From Janthinobacterium sp. 64 (GTDB lineage: Bacteria; Pseudomonadota; Gammaproteobacteria; Burkholderiales; Burkholderiaceae_D): a DNA stretch of 64,000 nucleotides. The DNA lies in the NCBI RefSeq assembly GCF_002813325.1, contig NZ_PHUG01000001.1, forward strand, positions 1,922,001 to 1,986,000. The letters are read 5' to 3'. The notes under the pieces are model-generated. The model had not been told where the DNA came from and did not search any database. It saw only the letters and a program-made list of their open reading frames with translations. The position numbers were made by a program, and so were the translations under genes. This document shows positions 19,227 to 28,001 of the stretch, in pieces; positions within the stretch are counted from its first letter, which is position 1, and every line of letters begins with the position of its first letter.

Positions 19227-20483
19227 TTAGTGGGCTGCCCATTGAATCGAATTGATATCGATTCCGTCCTTGAACATGTCCCACAGCGGCGACAGTTCGC
19301 GCAGCTTGTGTACTTTCGATTTCAGCAGGTTCACGGCGAAGTCGATGTCTTCCTCGGTCGAGAAGCGGCCGATGGTGAAGCGGATCGAGCTGTGCGCCAG
19401 TTCGTCGCTGCGGCCCAGGGCGCGCAGCACGTACGATGGCTCCAGGCTGGCCGAGGTGCAGGCCGAACCGGACGACACGGCGATATCCTTGATCGCCATG
19501 ATCAGCGACTCGCCTTCGACGTAGTTGAAACTCACGTTCAGGTTGTGCGGCACGCGGTGGTCCATGTCGCCGTTGATGTAGACTTCTTCGATCTCTTGCA
19601 AGCCCTTGGCCAGGCGGTCGCGCAAGGCCAGGATGCGGCCGATTTCGCTGTCCATTTCTTCCTTGGCGATACGGAACGCTTCGCCCATGCCGACGATCTG
19701 GTGCGTTGGCAGGGTGCCCGAGCGCAGGCCGCGCTCATGGCCGCCACCGTGCATCTGCGCTTCCAGGCGCACGCGCGGCTTGCGGCAGACGTACAGGGCG
19801 CCCACGCCTTTCGGGCCGTAGGTTTTGTGCGCCGTGAAGGTCATCAGGTCGACCTTGGTCTTTTGCAGGTCGATGACGACCTTGCCCGTCGCTTGCGCGG
19901 CGTCGCAATGGAAGATGATGCCTTTCGAGCGGCAGAATACGCCGATCTCGTCGATCGGCTGGATCACGCCGATTTCGTTGTTCACCAGCATGACCGACAC
20001 GAGGATGGTGTCCGGGCGCACGGCCGCGGCCAGCTGCTCGACGGTGATCAGGCCGTTGTCTTGCGGTTCCAGGTACGTCGCTTCAAAACCGATGCGTTCC
20101 AGTTCGCGCACCGTGTCGAGCACCGATTTGTGCTCGGTCTTGACGGTGATGATGTGCTTGCCCTTGGTCTTGTAGAACTGCGCCGCGCCCTTGATGGCCA
20201 GGTTGTTGCTTTCCGTCGCGCCGGAGGTCCAGATGATTTCGCGCGGATCGGCGTTCACCAGGGCCGCCACGTGGCCGCGCGCCTCTTCCACGGCTTTTTC
20301 CGCCGTCCAGCCATACATGTGGCTGCGCGATGCCGGATTGCCGAACTGCTCGCGCAGGTAGGGAATCATCTTGTCGGCGACGCGGGGATCGATCGGCGTG
20401 GTGGCCGAGTAATCCATGTAGATCGGGAAATGCGGTGCGGTTTCAAAGTGCACTTGGCCTACGTTTTTTTCTGGGGCGTTCAT
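19227..20483 (-). CDS. iscS: Cysteine desulfurase
   Basis: The 418-residue PLP enzyme supplies persulfide sulfur for Fe-S clusters and tRNA thiolation. The PLP lysine is in [12 protein letters not shown] (around residue 215) and the persulfide Cys in [17 protein letters not shown] (around residue 345). MYSATTP-like [14 protein letters not shown] opens the fold. The N-terminus ([20 protein letters not shown]) is some 15 residues longer than the E. coli enzyme. I start at ATG 20483 rather than five codons upstream. Confidence 0.97.
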   Translation of the reverse strand: MNAPEKNVGQVHFETAPHFPIYMDYSATTPIDPRVADKMIPYLREQFGNPASRSHMYGWTAEKAVEEARGHVAALVNADPREIIWTSGATESNNLAIKGAAQFYKTKGKHIITVKTEHKSVLDTVRELERIGFEATYLEPQDNGLITVEQLAAAVRPDTILVSVMLVNNEIGVIQPIDEIGVFCRSKGIIFHCDAAQATGKVVIDLQKTKVDLMTFTAHKTYGPKGVGALYVCRKPRVRLEAQMHGGGHERGLRSGTLPTHQIVGMGEAFRIAKEEMDSEIGRILALRDRLAKGLQEIEEVYINGDMDHRVPHNLNVSFNYVEGESLIMAIKDIAVSSGSACTSASLEPSYVLRALGRSDELAHSSIRFTIGRFSTEEDIDFAVNLLKSKVHKLRELSPLWDMFKDGIDINSIQWAAH

Positions 20484-20523
20484 CAATAACTCCTGCAATC
20501 AGCAACTTGGTATTTTGTATTTA

Positions 20524-21000
20524 TCAACCGATGGCGGCCTGGTTACGGTGCATCACCATCACGCTTTGTTCGGCATTCTTTTGTCTCTGCTGGTCGACCA
20601 GGTCCTGCAAGGACACAGAATCCAGATAATCGACCATTTTTTCGTTGAGTGTGGACCACAATTCATGCGTCATGCAGCGCGCACCCGTGGCCGCGTCAGC
20701 GCCGTGGCAATGTTCCTTGCCGCCGCACTGCGTGGCGTCCAGCGGTTCGTCGACGGCGATGATGATGTCGGCCACCGTCACTTTGTCGGCACGGCGCGCC
20801 AGGCTGTAGCCGCCGCCGGGACCGCGGATCGATTCGACGATCTCATGGCGGCGCAGCTTGCCGAACAGCTGTTCCAGGTAGGACAGGGAAATCGACTGGC
20901 GCTGGCTAATGCCGGACAAGGTGACCGGCCCCTTGCCCTGGCGCAGGGCAAGATCGATCATCGCAGTCACGGCAAAACGACCTTTTGTAGTCAGACGCAT
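20524..21000 (-). CDS. iscR: Fe-S cluster-sensing Rrf2-type regulator IscR
   Basis: The 158-residue regulator starts MRLTTKGRFAVTAMIDLAL with the Rrf2 winged helix (SQRQSISLSYLEQLFGKLRR). Its cluster ligands are Cys92, Cys98 and Cys109, followed by His112 (CMTH). The loop between the second and third Cys is five residues longer than in E. coli IscR. With a [2Fe-2S] cluster it should repress the isc promoter just upstream. First gene of iscRSUA-hscBA-fdx-iscX. Confidence 0.97.
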   Translation of the reverse strand: MRLTTKGRFAVTAMIDLALRQGKGPVTLSGISQRQSISLSYLEQLFGKLRRHEIVESIRGPGGGYSLARRADKVTVADIIIAVDEPLDATQCGGKEHCHGADAATGARCMTHELWSTLNEKMVDYLDSVSLQDLVDQQRQKNAEQSVMVMHRNQAAIG

Positions 21001-21068
21001 ACATCCTCGGCTCAACTGTTCAATAACTGGTTTAAAATATTGCGGCTTTTCAACTTCTCAAACCCTGA

Positions 21069-21117
21069 GTAGTTGAATGATTTAGTCAAGTATAACAAAT
21101 TCGGCGGGGTTTGTCAG
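21069..21117 (-). promoter_or_regulatory. isc operon promoter with overlapping IscR type 1 site
   Basis: On the minus strand CTGACA (21117-21112), a 17-bp spacer and TATACT (21094-21089) make a near-consensus sigma-70 promoter about 90 bp before iscR. Overlapping the -10 and start region, 21093-21069 reads ATACTTGACT, AAATCAT, TCAACTAC, close to the type 1 IscR consensus ATAsYYGACTrwwwYagTCrrsTAT. Occupancy would block RNA polymerase, giving the expected feedback repression. Confidence 0.8.
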
Positions 21118-21200
21118 AGCGCCCCTCGATGACCACAGGGCTGGCAGGGGCATAGCCGGCCGCGCCAGGCGCGGCGGCATCAGGAAAACAACAGTACCGC

Positions 21201-21794
21201 TCAAGCACGTAAAGCGCTGCGTACTTTCATCAGTTCAAAACCCAGCAGGTTCAAGCCGTCCCAGGTGGCGGGATCCAGGATGCGCGAATTGTCCGACGCC
21301 AGGCCCACGCCCCAGATGCGGTCGACGGGACTGGCTTCGACGATGACGCGTTCGCCCGTGCCCAGCAGAAACTTGCGCAGCGCGGCCTTTTGCGAGAACT
21401 TGGCAAAGTTGCCATCGAAGACGATGCCGGCGCGCGCCGCCTCCCACACCTTGGCGTCGAAGTTCGCCACTTCGCGCCCCAGTTTTTTGACTTCCGAGGG
21501 TCGCCCGGCCGCCACGATGCGCGCCTGCACGGCCGTGTCGCCAAACAGGGCCGCCTTTTGCGCCATCATGTAGTGCTCGGCCGTCGCATACGTCACGCCG
21601 GCCAGGCTGAATGGCGACGGGAACCACTGGCTGAAGCAGCTTTTGTCGGGCACCTGCGGCTGGGCCGGCGTGTGGCCCCAGAAATACAGATAGTCGGGCA
21701 CGCCGCCCGCCGCGATCCACGCCTTCAATTCTTCCACGTTACTGATTTGCATATTCCCCGCATTTCCGCCAGACAGGCGATCATTCAAGCTCAA
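21201..21794 (-). CDS. NADAR domain protein (YbiA-like N-glycosidase family)
   Basis: The 197-residue product contains a full NADAR domain: YFWGHTPA, FSQWFPSPFSLAGVTYATAEHYMMAQKAALFGD, NFDAKVWEAARAGIVFDGNFAKFSQ and a C-terminal IWGVGLASDNSRILDP...NLLG. Family members hydrolyse N-glycosidic bonds in damaged riboflavin intermediates; some DarT-linked members remove ADP-ribose from guanine in DNA. Its ATG overlaps by 4 bp the stop of the uracil-DNA-glycosylase-like gene upstream, indicating coupled translation. An inner start at MQISNVEELKAW is possible. Confidence 0.9.
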   Translation of the reverse strand: MSLNDRLSGGNAGNMQISNVEELKAWIAAGGVPDYLYFWGHTPAQPQVPDKSCFSQWFPSPFSLAGVTYATAEHYMMAQKAALFGDTAVQARIVAAGRPSEVKKLGREVANFDAKVWEAARAGIVFDGNFAKFSQKAALRKFLLGTGERVIVEASPVDRIWGVGLASDNSRILDPATWDGLNLLGFELMKVRSALRA

Positions 21795-22570
21795 GCACGC
21801 AATAGCTGCATCGGACCAAACAAGGCCTGCATGTCACGATTGCCGATAAAGGACAGATTATACGGATGTTCCGCCGTCACCTGCGGCAGCATTGCCGCCA
21901 CCGGCAGACGTTTGATGAGTTCGGCAATCTTGCCCCACAGCACCAGCTGCGGCGCGGCCGCCCCGCCCTGGCGCGCCAGCGCTTCGAGCACCACCTGCAG
22001 GAAGGGCAGCCAGCCGCGCGCATCCTGCACGGGCGGCACGTGAGCACGGAACACCAGCGCCGCGTTGAGCAGCAAGAAGCCCTGCTCCGTCATCTTGCGC
22101 TGCAGGTCGGGCAGGGTCTGGATCACGCCGCTGCCGGCTTGCAGCGCGGCGGCCGCCACGGGCGCCATGGCCGCGCCGGACGTGTCGCCGTCCTGCAACT
22201 GGCCATCGGCCACCAGCAGCATTTTCATGAAGTTGCGCAGGGACGTGGCGCGGTTGACGGGCTTCGACAGCCCCGTCGCCGACCACAGACTGCCGACGGC
22301 GCCATCCATGAAGCACACGCCCGTGGCGCTGTCGGCGCGCGGATACGGCCCCTCGCCCACCAGCACGTGACGCACCTGCGCCAGCGGCAGGGCAAAGGCG
22401 GCGAACAGCCGGCCCTGCGTAGGCAGGTAATCGTCGACGGCCAGCGCCGGCAGATAGGCGGGATCGGCCGCCATCACGGCCTGCAAGCCGCGCAGCAGGA
22501 TGGGACGCCAGGAAGCGTGCGCCAGGGACAGGGCATCGGTGATGCTGGCAGGAACGGTGGTTGCGGTCAT
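21791..22570 (-). CDS. Divergent family 1 uracil-DNA glycosylase-like protein
   Basis: The 259-residue protein follows the family 1 UDG plan, but its water-activating motif GQDPYH is replaced by GEGPYP (residues 72-77), which lacks the catalytic Asp. Other pocket elements remain: Phe87 (GVCF), Asn169 in GFLLLNA, the LWGK strand near 211-214 and His235 in HPYNLS, in place of HPSPLS. It may have a different base specificity or be a binding protein. I start at MTATTVPASI. It is the upstream partner of the NADAR gene and diverges from a diguanylate cyclase gene. Confidence 0.75.
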   Translation of the reverse strand: MTATTVPASITDALSLAHASWRPILLRGLQAVMAADPAYLPALAVDDYLPTQGRLFAAFALPLAQVRHVLVGEGPYPRADSATGVCFMDGAVGSLWSATGLSKPVNRATSLRNFMKMLLVADGQLQDGDTSGAAMAPVAAAALQAGSGVIQTLPDLQRKMTEQGFLLLNAALVFRAHVPPVQDARGWLPFLQVVLEALARQGGAAAPQLVLWGKIAELIKRLPVAAMLPQVTAEHPYNLSFIGNRDMQALFGPMQLLRA

Positions 22571-22835
22571 GAGGCGTGAAGTATTTGGGCAAACGCAAAT
22601 TGTAGCGCACCGATACGCCTGCGTTGTTGAATGGGCACCATTCCCACATTCCATAGCAATACCAATAGCGCAACAACCGTATCAAAAATTGCACGCCACC
22701 TGCGCCAAGCGAGGCCGGCAATGCTAGACTGGGCTCCTTGGAACTTGAACCACATCAAGAAATAGTGCTTGCCGGCTTCTTCGATCCACTAACGCTCATT
22801 GCGCTTGGGCAAGTTCTCAACACACTGCCCCGTCC

Positions 22836-24575
22836 ATGCCCTGTCCCTGCCTCACACGATTGCGCGCCGCGATACGCCTGCCCTGCCTGAGTTTTCTGCT
22901 ATGGCTATGCTGCAACGCCCCCGTCCATGCGCAAGACCCGGCGCAGACCAGCGCACCGCGTTTTGCGCCAAGGCAAGTGCTGGTACTGTATTCGCTGGGC
23001 AGCGATGCCTCCTCGCAGTGGCAAACGCTGATCCACAAGGGCATGAGCGTTGAACTGGCCAACGAGAACTGGCACGTCGCGCCCGGCATCTATGAGGAGC
23101 GGCTCGATTCCGTGCGCGTGGGCGAACAGCCTGCCGTCGCCGGACTGGAAACCTATCTGCAAACCAAGTACAGGATGGTGCAGTTCGACGCCATCATCAC
23201 GGAAAACTACCTGGCGGCACAGTTCCTGAGCCAGCATCCGCAGCTGTTTCCCGGCGTGCCCCGCTACTATGTGAATCAGGGGCGGCAGGACTGGACGCCT
23301 GCCGACGGCATCAATCTCGATGTGCGCCACGATTTCGGCAAGGCCATCGCCGTCATGCTGCAAGTGACGCCAGGACTACGCCATATCGCCGTCGTCGGCG
23401 ATGGCAGCGCACGCGGCCAGGCGTGGATCGCCGCCATCCGCGCCGCCATTGCGCCCTACCAGGATCGTCTCAAGGCTGATTTCTGGGATCACCTGAGCCA
23501 GGAAGAGTTATGGCGCCGCAGCGGCACGCTGGGACCGGGCAGCGCCATCTACCTGCTGCCCGTGTATCGCGACATGCTGGGGCAGCGCACCACGCCGCCC
23601 GCCATGGCGCGCGACCTGGCCTCGCGCAGCGCCGTGCCCATTTTCACCAGCGTGGAATCGCTGATCGTGCCCGGCGTGGTGGGCGGCTATGTCATCAGCG
23701 GGGAGAAAGTGGGGCGCACCATTGCGCGCATCCTGCTGGGCAGGACGCCCGACGCGGACGGCATGCAGGCAACTATCTTCGACGATGCCGCGGTACAGCG
23801 TTTCGGCCTGCGCAACCTGCCCGACGAGGCGCGCATCCTGAACCGGCCACAGGGAGTATGGGCGCAATATCACTGGCAGATCATCGCCGGGCTGTCGCTG
23901 ATCGCGCTGCAAGCGGCGCTGATCACGGCCCTGCTGCTGGCCCGGCGCAGCCGCCGCGCCAGCGTGGCGGCGCTGCATGCGGAGCGTGACATGCTCGAGG
24001 AACGGGTCTTGCAGCGCACCCTGGAACTGCTGGTGGCCAATTCCCGGCTGGAGCAGCAAGCCACGACCGACCCGCTCACGGGCCTGGGGAACCGCCGCAT
24101 GATGACCCTGCGGCTGACGGAGGAGCTTGAGCGCGCCCAGCGCTTCGGCCACACGCTGTCGCTGCTGATGATCGATATCGACCACTTCAAGCGCATCAAT
24201 GACGGCCATGGCCACGACGCGGGAGACCGCGCCATCGCTGCCGTCGCGCAAGTGCTGCGCAGCTTCACGCGGGGCATGGATACGGCGGCGCGCTTCGGGG
24301 GCGAGGAATTCGTGCTGCTGATGCCGGAGACGCCGTTGCCAGTGGCGCTGGAAGCGGCCGAGCGCCTGCGCCTGGCGGCAGCCGGCTTGCGCGTGGAATG
24401 CGATGACGGCCAACTGGTCAGCCTGACCATCAGCATCGGCGTGACATCCAGCACGCCGCAATCGACCGCAGCAAGCAGGCAGGAAGCGGACAACTTGACC
24501 GATCTGCTGATCCGCGCCGACCAGGCCCTGTACCGCGCCAAACATGGCGGACGGGACAGGGTTGAATGGAGCTGA
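22836..24575 (+). CDS. Membrane diguanylate cyclase with periplasmic binding-protein-like sensor
   Basis: The 579-residue protein has an N-terminal signal (LPCLSFLLWLCCNAPVHA). A ~300-residue periplasmic domain resembling ABC substrate-binding folds follows (QVLVLYSLGSDASSQW, VVGDGSARGQAW, VGGYVISGEKVG). One transmembrane helix lies near residues 348-372 (IIAGLSLIALQAALITALLLA), then a coiled coil (ERDMLEERVLQRTLELL). The C-terminal GGDEF domain has the active motif GGEEF (about residue 488), and RGMD five residues before it is the inhibitory I-site. It should make c-di-GMP in response to a periplasmic ligand. Confidence 0.92.
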   Translation: MPCPCLTRLRAAIRLPCLSFLLWLCCNAPVHAQDPAQTSAPRFAPRQVLVLYSLGSDASSQWQTLIHKGMSVELANENWHVAPGIYEERLDSVRVGEQPAVAGLETYLQTKYRMVQFDAIITENYLAAQFLSQHPQLFPGVPRYYVNQGRQDWTPADGINLDVRHDFGKAIAVMLQVTPGLRHIAVVGDGSARGQAWIAAIRAAIAPYQDRLKADFWDHLSQEELWRRSGTLGPGSAIYLLPVYRDMLGQRTTPPAMARDLASRSAVPIFTSVESLIVPGVVGGYVISGEKVGRTIARILLGRTPDADGMQATIFDDAAVQRFGLRNLPDEARILNRPQGVWAQYHWQIIAGLSLIALQAALITALLLARRSRRASVAALHAERDMLEERVLQRTLELLVANSRLEQQATTDPLTGLGNRRMMTLRLTEELERAQRFGHTLSLLMIDIDHFKRINDGHGHDAGDRAIAAVAQVLRSFTRGMDTAARFGGEEFVLLMPETPLPVALEAAERLRLAAAGLRVECDDGQLVSLTISIGVTSSTPQSTAASRQEADNLTDLLIRADQALYRAKHGGRDRVEWS

Positions 24576-24602
24576 ACCTGCTCCCCTTATTGAGCTGATG
24601 CC

Positions 24603-25259
24603 CTATTCGGCGTCAGGCTGCTGCGACGGATGGGCGGCCGCAAACGCCGGCAAGCCGGCACAATGCGCGTGGATGCGCGCCACGCGCGGATACGGCGCCA
24701 GGTCGATGGCGAAACGCTGCGCATTGAACACTTGCGGCACCAGGCAGCAGTCGGCCATCGTCGGGCTGACGCCATGGCAAAACAGGCCCGTGCCGGCCGG
24801 ATCGCCCTGCGCCAGCAGCGCTTCGACGGCCGCCAGTCCCTCGGCCATCCAGTGGCGGTACCACTCCTGCTTGGCCTCGTCCGACAGGCCCAGCGTGTTT
24901 TTCAGGTATTTCAACACGCGCAGATTCGTCAGCGGATGGGCGTCGCAGGCGATCGCCAGCGCCAGCGCGCGCACGCGGGCGCGTCCCAGCGCGTCCGTCG
25001 GCAGCAGCGGCACGTCAGGGCGCGTCTCGTCCAGATACTCGAGCATGGCCAGCGACTGCGTCAGGATGGCGCCGTCGTCATCGAGCGCCGGCACCAGCGC
25101 CGACGGGTTGACGGCGCGGTAGGCCGGCAGCAGTTGCTGGCCGCCATCCTGCAGCAGATGCACGGGGATGCTGTCGTAGGCGATGCCCTTGAGATTCAAG
25201 GCAATGCGCACGCGGTAGGCGGCCGAACTGCGAAAGTAGGTGTACAGCTTCATGCTCAT
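24603..25259 (-). CDS. maiA: Maleylacetoacetate isomerase (zeta-class GST)
   Basis: The 218-residue protein has the zeta glutathione transferase motif SSAAYRVRIALNLKGI (SSxxxRVRIAL) near residues 11-26, and NPSALVPAL and DG.ILTQSLAMLEYLDE in the thioredoxin fold. A helical C-domain carries the DCCLVPQVFNAQRF segment. It isomerises maleylacetoacetate to fumarylacetoacetate in tyrosine/homogentisate breakdown. The AAGGA site fits the first of two ATGs. It lies 14 bp after the fumarylacetoacetate hydrolase gene. Confidence 0.94.
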   Translation of the reverse strand: MSMKLYTYFRSSAAYRVRIALNLKGIAYDSIPVHLLQDGGQQLLPAYRAVNPSALVPALDDDGAILTQSLAMLEYLDETRPDVPLLPTDALGRARVRALALAIACDAHPLTNLRVLKYLKNTLGLSDEAKQEWYRHWMAEGLAAVEALLAQGDPAGTGLFCHGVSPTMADCCLVPQVFNAQRFAIDLAPYPRVARIHAHCAGLPAFAAAHPSQQPDAE

Positions 25260-25273
25260 GGCGGGGCGTCCTT

Positions 25274-26296
25274 TCAGGCGCGGCCGGCGTACAGCGCGAC
25301 CGTCTGCTCGATGCTGCCGAAGATGCTGGCGCCGGCCGCGTCGCGCATTTCGATGCGCACCGTGTCGCCGAACTGCAGGTACGCCGTCTTGGGCGCGCCG
25401 TGTTCGATGGTTTCATACATGCGCACCTCGGCAAGGCAGCAGTAGCCCACGCCGCCATTTTCGATGCTGGAACCGAACAGGTTGCCCTGCTTGTTCGACA
25501 CGGTGCCGGAGCCAACGATGCTGCCGGCGCCCAGTTCGCGCGTCCTGGCCGCATGGGCGACGAGCTGGGCAAAATTGAAGGTCATGTCTTCGCCCGCATT
25601 CGGCTTGCCGAAAGGCTTGTCGTTCAGGTCCACCAGCAGCGGCAAATGCAGCTTGCTGTCGGCCCAGTGGCCTTCAAGTTCATCGGGCGTGACGGCGACG
25701 GGCGAAAACGCGCTGGCCGCCTTCGACTGGAAGAAACCGAAACCCTTGGCCAGCTCGCCCGGAATCAGGTTGCGCAGAGATACATCGTTGACCAACATCA
25801 CCAGGCGAATCGCTTGCGCCGCGTCGTCCACGCTGGCGCCCATGGCCACGTCGCCCGTAATCACCGCCACTTCCGCTTCCAGGTCGATGCCCCACTCTTC
25901 CGACAGGGCGAAGATCGGGTCGCGCGGGCCGATGAAACTGTCCGAGCCGCCCTGGTACATCAGCGGGTCCGTGTAGAACGAGGCCGGCACTTCCGCGTTG
26001 CGCGCCTTGCGCACCAGTTCCACATGGTTGATGTAGGCGGAACCGTCGGCCCACTGGTAGGCGCGCGGTAGCGGCGAGTGGCACAGCTTGGCATCAAACG
26101 GCTGCGCATCCGGCGCCTGGCCCGCGTTCAGGTCGGCGTAAGCCTGCTCCAGTTTCGGCGCCACGGCGTCCCAGTTGTCGAGTGCCGCCTGCAGGGTGGG
26201 AGCGATGGCGGCCACGCGCTGGTACTGGCGCAGGTCGCGGCTGACGAGGATCAGGGCGCCGTCGCGGCTGCCGTTTTTCAGGGTTGCGAATTTCAT
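25274..26296 (-). CDS. Fumarylacetoacetate hydrolase family protein
   Basis: The 340-residue enzyme begins MKFATLKNGSRDGALILVSR and has the FAH metal-binding fold: DLEAEVAVITGDV with acidic metal ligands, MLVNDVSLRNLIPGELAKGFGF and GSGTVSNKQGNLFGSSIENGG. With MaiA next door the likely reaction is fumarylacetoacetate to fumarate and acetoacetate, the end of the homogentisate pathway. No homogentisate dioxygenase gene is in the window, so a gentisate-type substrate cannot be excluded. Confidence 0.9.
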   Translation of the reverse strand: MKFATLKNGSRDGALILVSRDLRQYQRVAAIAPTLQAALDNWDAVAPKLEQAYADLNAGQAPDAQPFDAKLCHSPLPRAYQWADGSAYINHVELVRKARNAEVPASFYTDPLMYQGGSDSFIGPRDPIFALSEEWGIDLEAEVAVITGDVAMGASVDDAAQAIRLVMLVNDVSLRNLIPGELAKGFGFFQSKAASAFSPVAVTPDELEGHWADSKLHLPLLVDLNDKPFGKPNAGEDMTFNFAQLVAHAARTRELGAGSIVGSGTVSNKQGNLFGSSIENGGVGYCCLAEVRMYETIEHGAPKTAYLQFGDTVRIEMRDAAGASIFGSIEQTVALYAGRA

Positions 26297-26344
26297 GGTG
26301 TTCCTTGTCCGGTGTGTGTTTCAGAGAGTGTTGGTGCGGGACGC

Positions 26345-26878
26345 TCAGGCGTCGGCCGGCGCGTGCATCCAGGCGGCGTGCTTGGGCGCGCGGCGCGTCT
26401 GCGACCATTCTTCCAGCATTTCCCATTTGACGGCGTCCAGTTTGGCCATCATCTCGGGCGTGCCCACGTTGGCCGCCAGTTCCAGGCGGTGGCCGTTCGG
26501 GTCGAAGAAGTAAATCGACTGGAAGATGGCGTGGTTGACGGGGCCCAGCACCTCGATGCCAGCGGCTACCAGGCGCTCCTTGGCCGCCAGCAATTCCTCC
26601 ATGCTGCCCACTTCCAGCGCCAGGTGCTGCACCCAGGCCGGGGTATTGCGGTCGCGGTCCATCGGCGGCTGCGTCGGCAATTCAAAAAAGGCCAGCACAT
26701 TGCCCTGGCCCGCGTCGAGGAAGACGTGCATGTACGGGTCCGGCGCCTTGGTCGACGGCACCAGGTCTTCGGCGATGGCGAGGACGAAATTCATGTTCAA
26801 ATGCTTGACGTACCACTCGACGGTTTTCTTCGCGTCGATGCAGCGGTAGGCGACGTGGTGGATTTGCTTGATTTTCAT
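26345..26878 (-). CDS. VOC (vicinal oxygen chelate) family enzyme
   Basis: The 177-residue protein has two beta-alpha-beta-beta-beta modules of the glyoxalase/extradiol type. Candidate metal ligands are His in KQIHHVAYRC, His in VQHLALEV and Glu in GHRLELAANV. It is first in a three-gene unit with the FAH-type hydrolase and maiA, and diverges from a LysR gene, so it probably acts in the same aromatic degradation path. The exact reaction is not evident: the family includes dioxygenases, isomerases and lyases. Confidence 0.82.
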   Translation of the reverse strand: MKIKQIHHVAYRCIDAKKTVEWYVKHLNMNFVLAIAEDLVPSTKAPDPYMHVFLDAGQGNVLAFFELPTQPPMDRDRNTPAWVQHLALEVGSMEELLAAKERLVAAGIEVLGPVNHAIFQSIYFFDPNGHRLELAANVGTPEMMAKLDAVKWEMLEEWSQTRRAPKHAAWMHAPADA

Positions 26879-27004
26879 GTGCTTGTCTCCAATGGATGGC
26901 GCCCGAGGCGCAATGGCTGGCCTGTTTTTCAGCTTTTCACCATTAGAATCGAGTTACAGCTATCATACAAACAATTTTTAACCATTGATTTATCGGATTA
27001 TCTT

Positions 27005-27973
27005 ATGAGTCCCAGCCTGCGACAGATGCGCGCCTTCGTGGCCCTGGCCAAGACCGGCAGTTTTACCCTGGCCGCCGAATACCTGCACGTGACGCAATCG
27101 GCCTTGAGCGGCTTGATCAAGGAACTCGAAAGCGTGCTGGGCGTGCGCGTGGTCGAGCGCAGCACGCGCAAGACGCAGCTGTCGGAAATCGGCCGCGAAC
27201 TGTATCCGCTGTTTGAAAAGATGATCGAGGACCTCGACGGCGCCATGGCCGGCATCGCCCAGCGCAAGGCGCTGAAAACGGGCATGGTGCGCATCGCCGC
27301 GCCGCAGATGATGGCGTGCACCCTGCTGCCGGAAGTGATTGCCGCCTACCGCCAGGCGCACCCGGAGGTGCAGCTGCGTCTGGTCGACTGCCCCGTGGAG
27401 AATGTGTCGGCGCGCGTCTTCAGCGGCGAAGTCGATTTCGGTATCGGCCCCGAACGCGACCCGACGGCGGAAATTGCCGCGCAAGTGCTGTTCGAAATGC
27501 CCTTCGTGCTGGTCTTCCCCGAGCAGCACCCGCTGCAGCAGAAAGAGCGCGTCACCTGGGCCGACGTGGGCGACTACCCGTTCATCTCGCTGCAGGGCCA
27601 GTTCACGGAACGCCTGCTGCGCGACATGCACGGCAGCTTCCGCGAGCTGTCGCTCAATCCCTACAACGAGGTGACCTTCATGACGACGGCGCTGGCCATG
27701 GTCAGCGCCAACCTGGGCATCACGGTCTGCCTGCCGTACGCGGAACCGATGGTCAAGCTATACAAATTGCACATGCGCGCCCTGCACGAGCCGGAACTGA
27801 CGCGGCGCTTTTTCGTCTACACGAAGACGGGGCGTTCGCTGTCGCCGGCCGCCGAAAGCTTCATGGCCTTCCTGTTCCAGTTCGTCGAGACGCACGAGTG
27901 GAACGTGGGAGCGGGCGGCCCCGCTGCCCGCGACGCGCTGCCGGCCGGCGGCCCCGCTGGCGCCGCTTTATAA
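27005..27973 (+). CDS. LysR-family transcriptional regulator
   Basis: The 322-residue regulator begins MSPSLRQMRAFVALAKTGSF, with the helix-turn-helix in TLAAEYLHVTQSALSGLIKELES, followed by the LysR effector domain (VRIAAPQMMACTLLPEVI, FGIGPERDPTAEI). The real start is ATG 27005; the much longer frame upstream runs antisense through the VOC gene. It diverges from VOC-FAH-maiA over 126 bp, so it most likely controls that operon. Confidence 0.93.
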   Translation: MSPSLRQMRAFVALAKTGSFTLAAEYLHVTQSALSGLIKELESVLGVRVVERSTRKTQLSEIGRELYPLFEKMIEDLDGAMAGIAQRKALKTGMVRIAAPQMMACTLLPEVIAAYRQAHPEVQLRLVDCPVENVSARVFSGEVDFGIGPERDPTAEIAAQVLFEMPFVLVFPEQHPLQQKERVTWADVGDYPFISLQGQFTERLLRDMHGSFRELSLNPYNEVTFMTTALAMVSANLGITVCLPYAEPMVKLYKLHMRALHEPELTRRFFVYTKTGRSLSPAAESFMAFLFQFVETHEWNVGAGGPAARDALPAGGPAGAAL

Positions 27974-28001
27974 TAGGGTACCGCCCCTTGCCGCCAACGC
28001 C

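Noticed and set aside
26078..27004. Long plus-strand frame fused to the N-terminus of the LysR protein
   Set aside because: It is antisense to the VOC and FAH genes; LysR homologues start at the helix-turn-helix, which begins right at ATG 27005.
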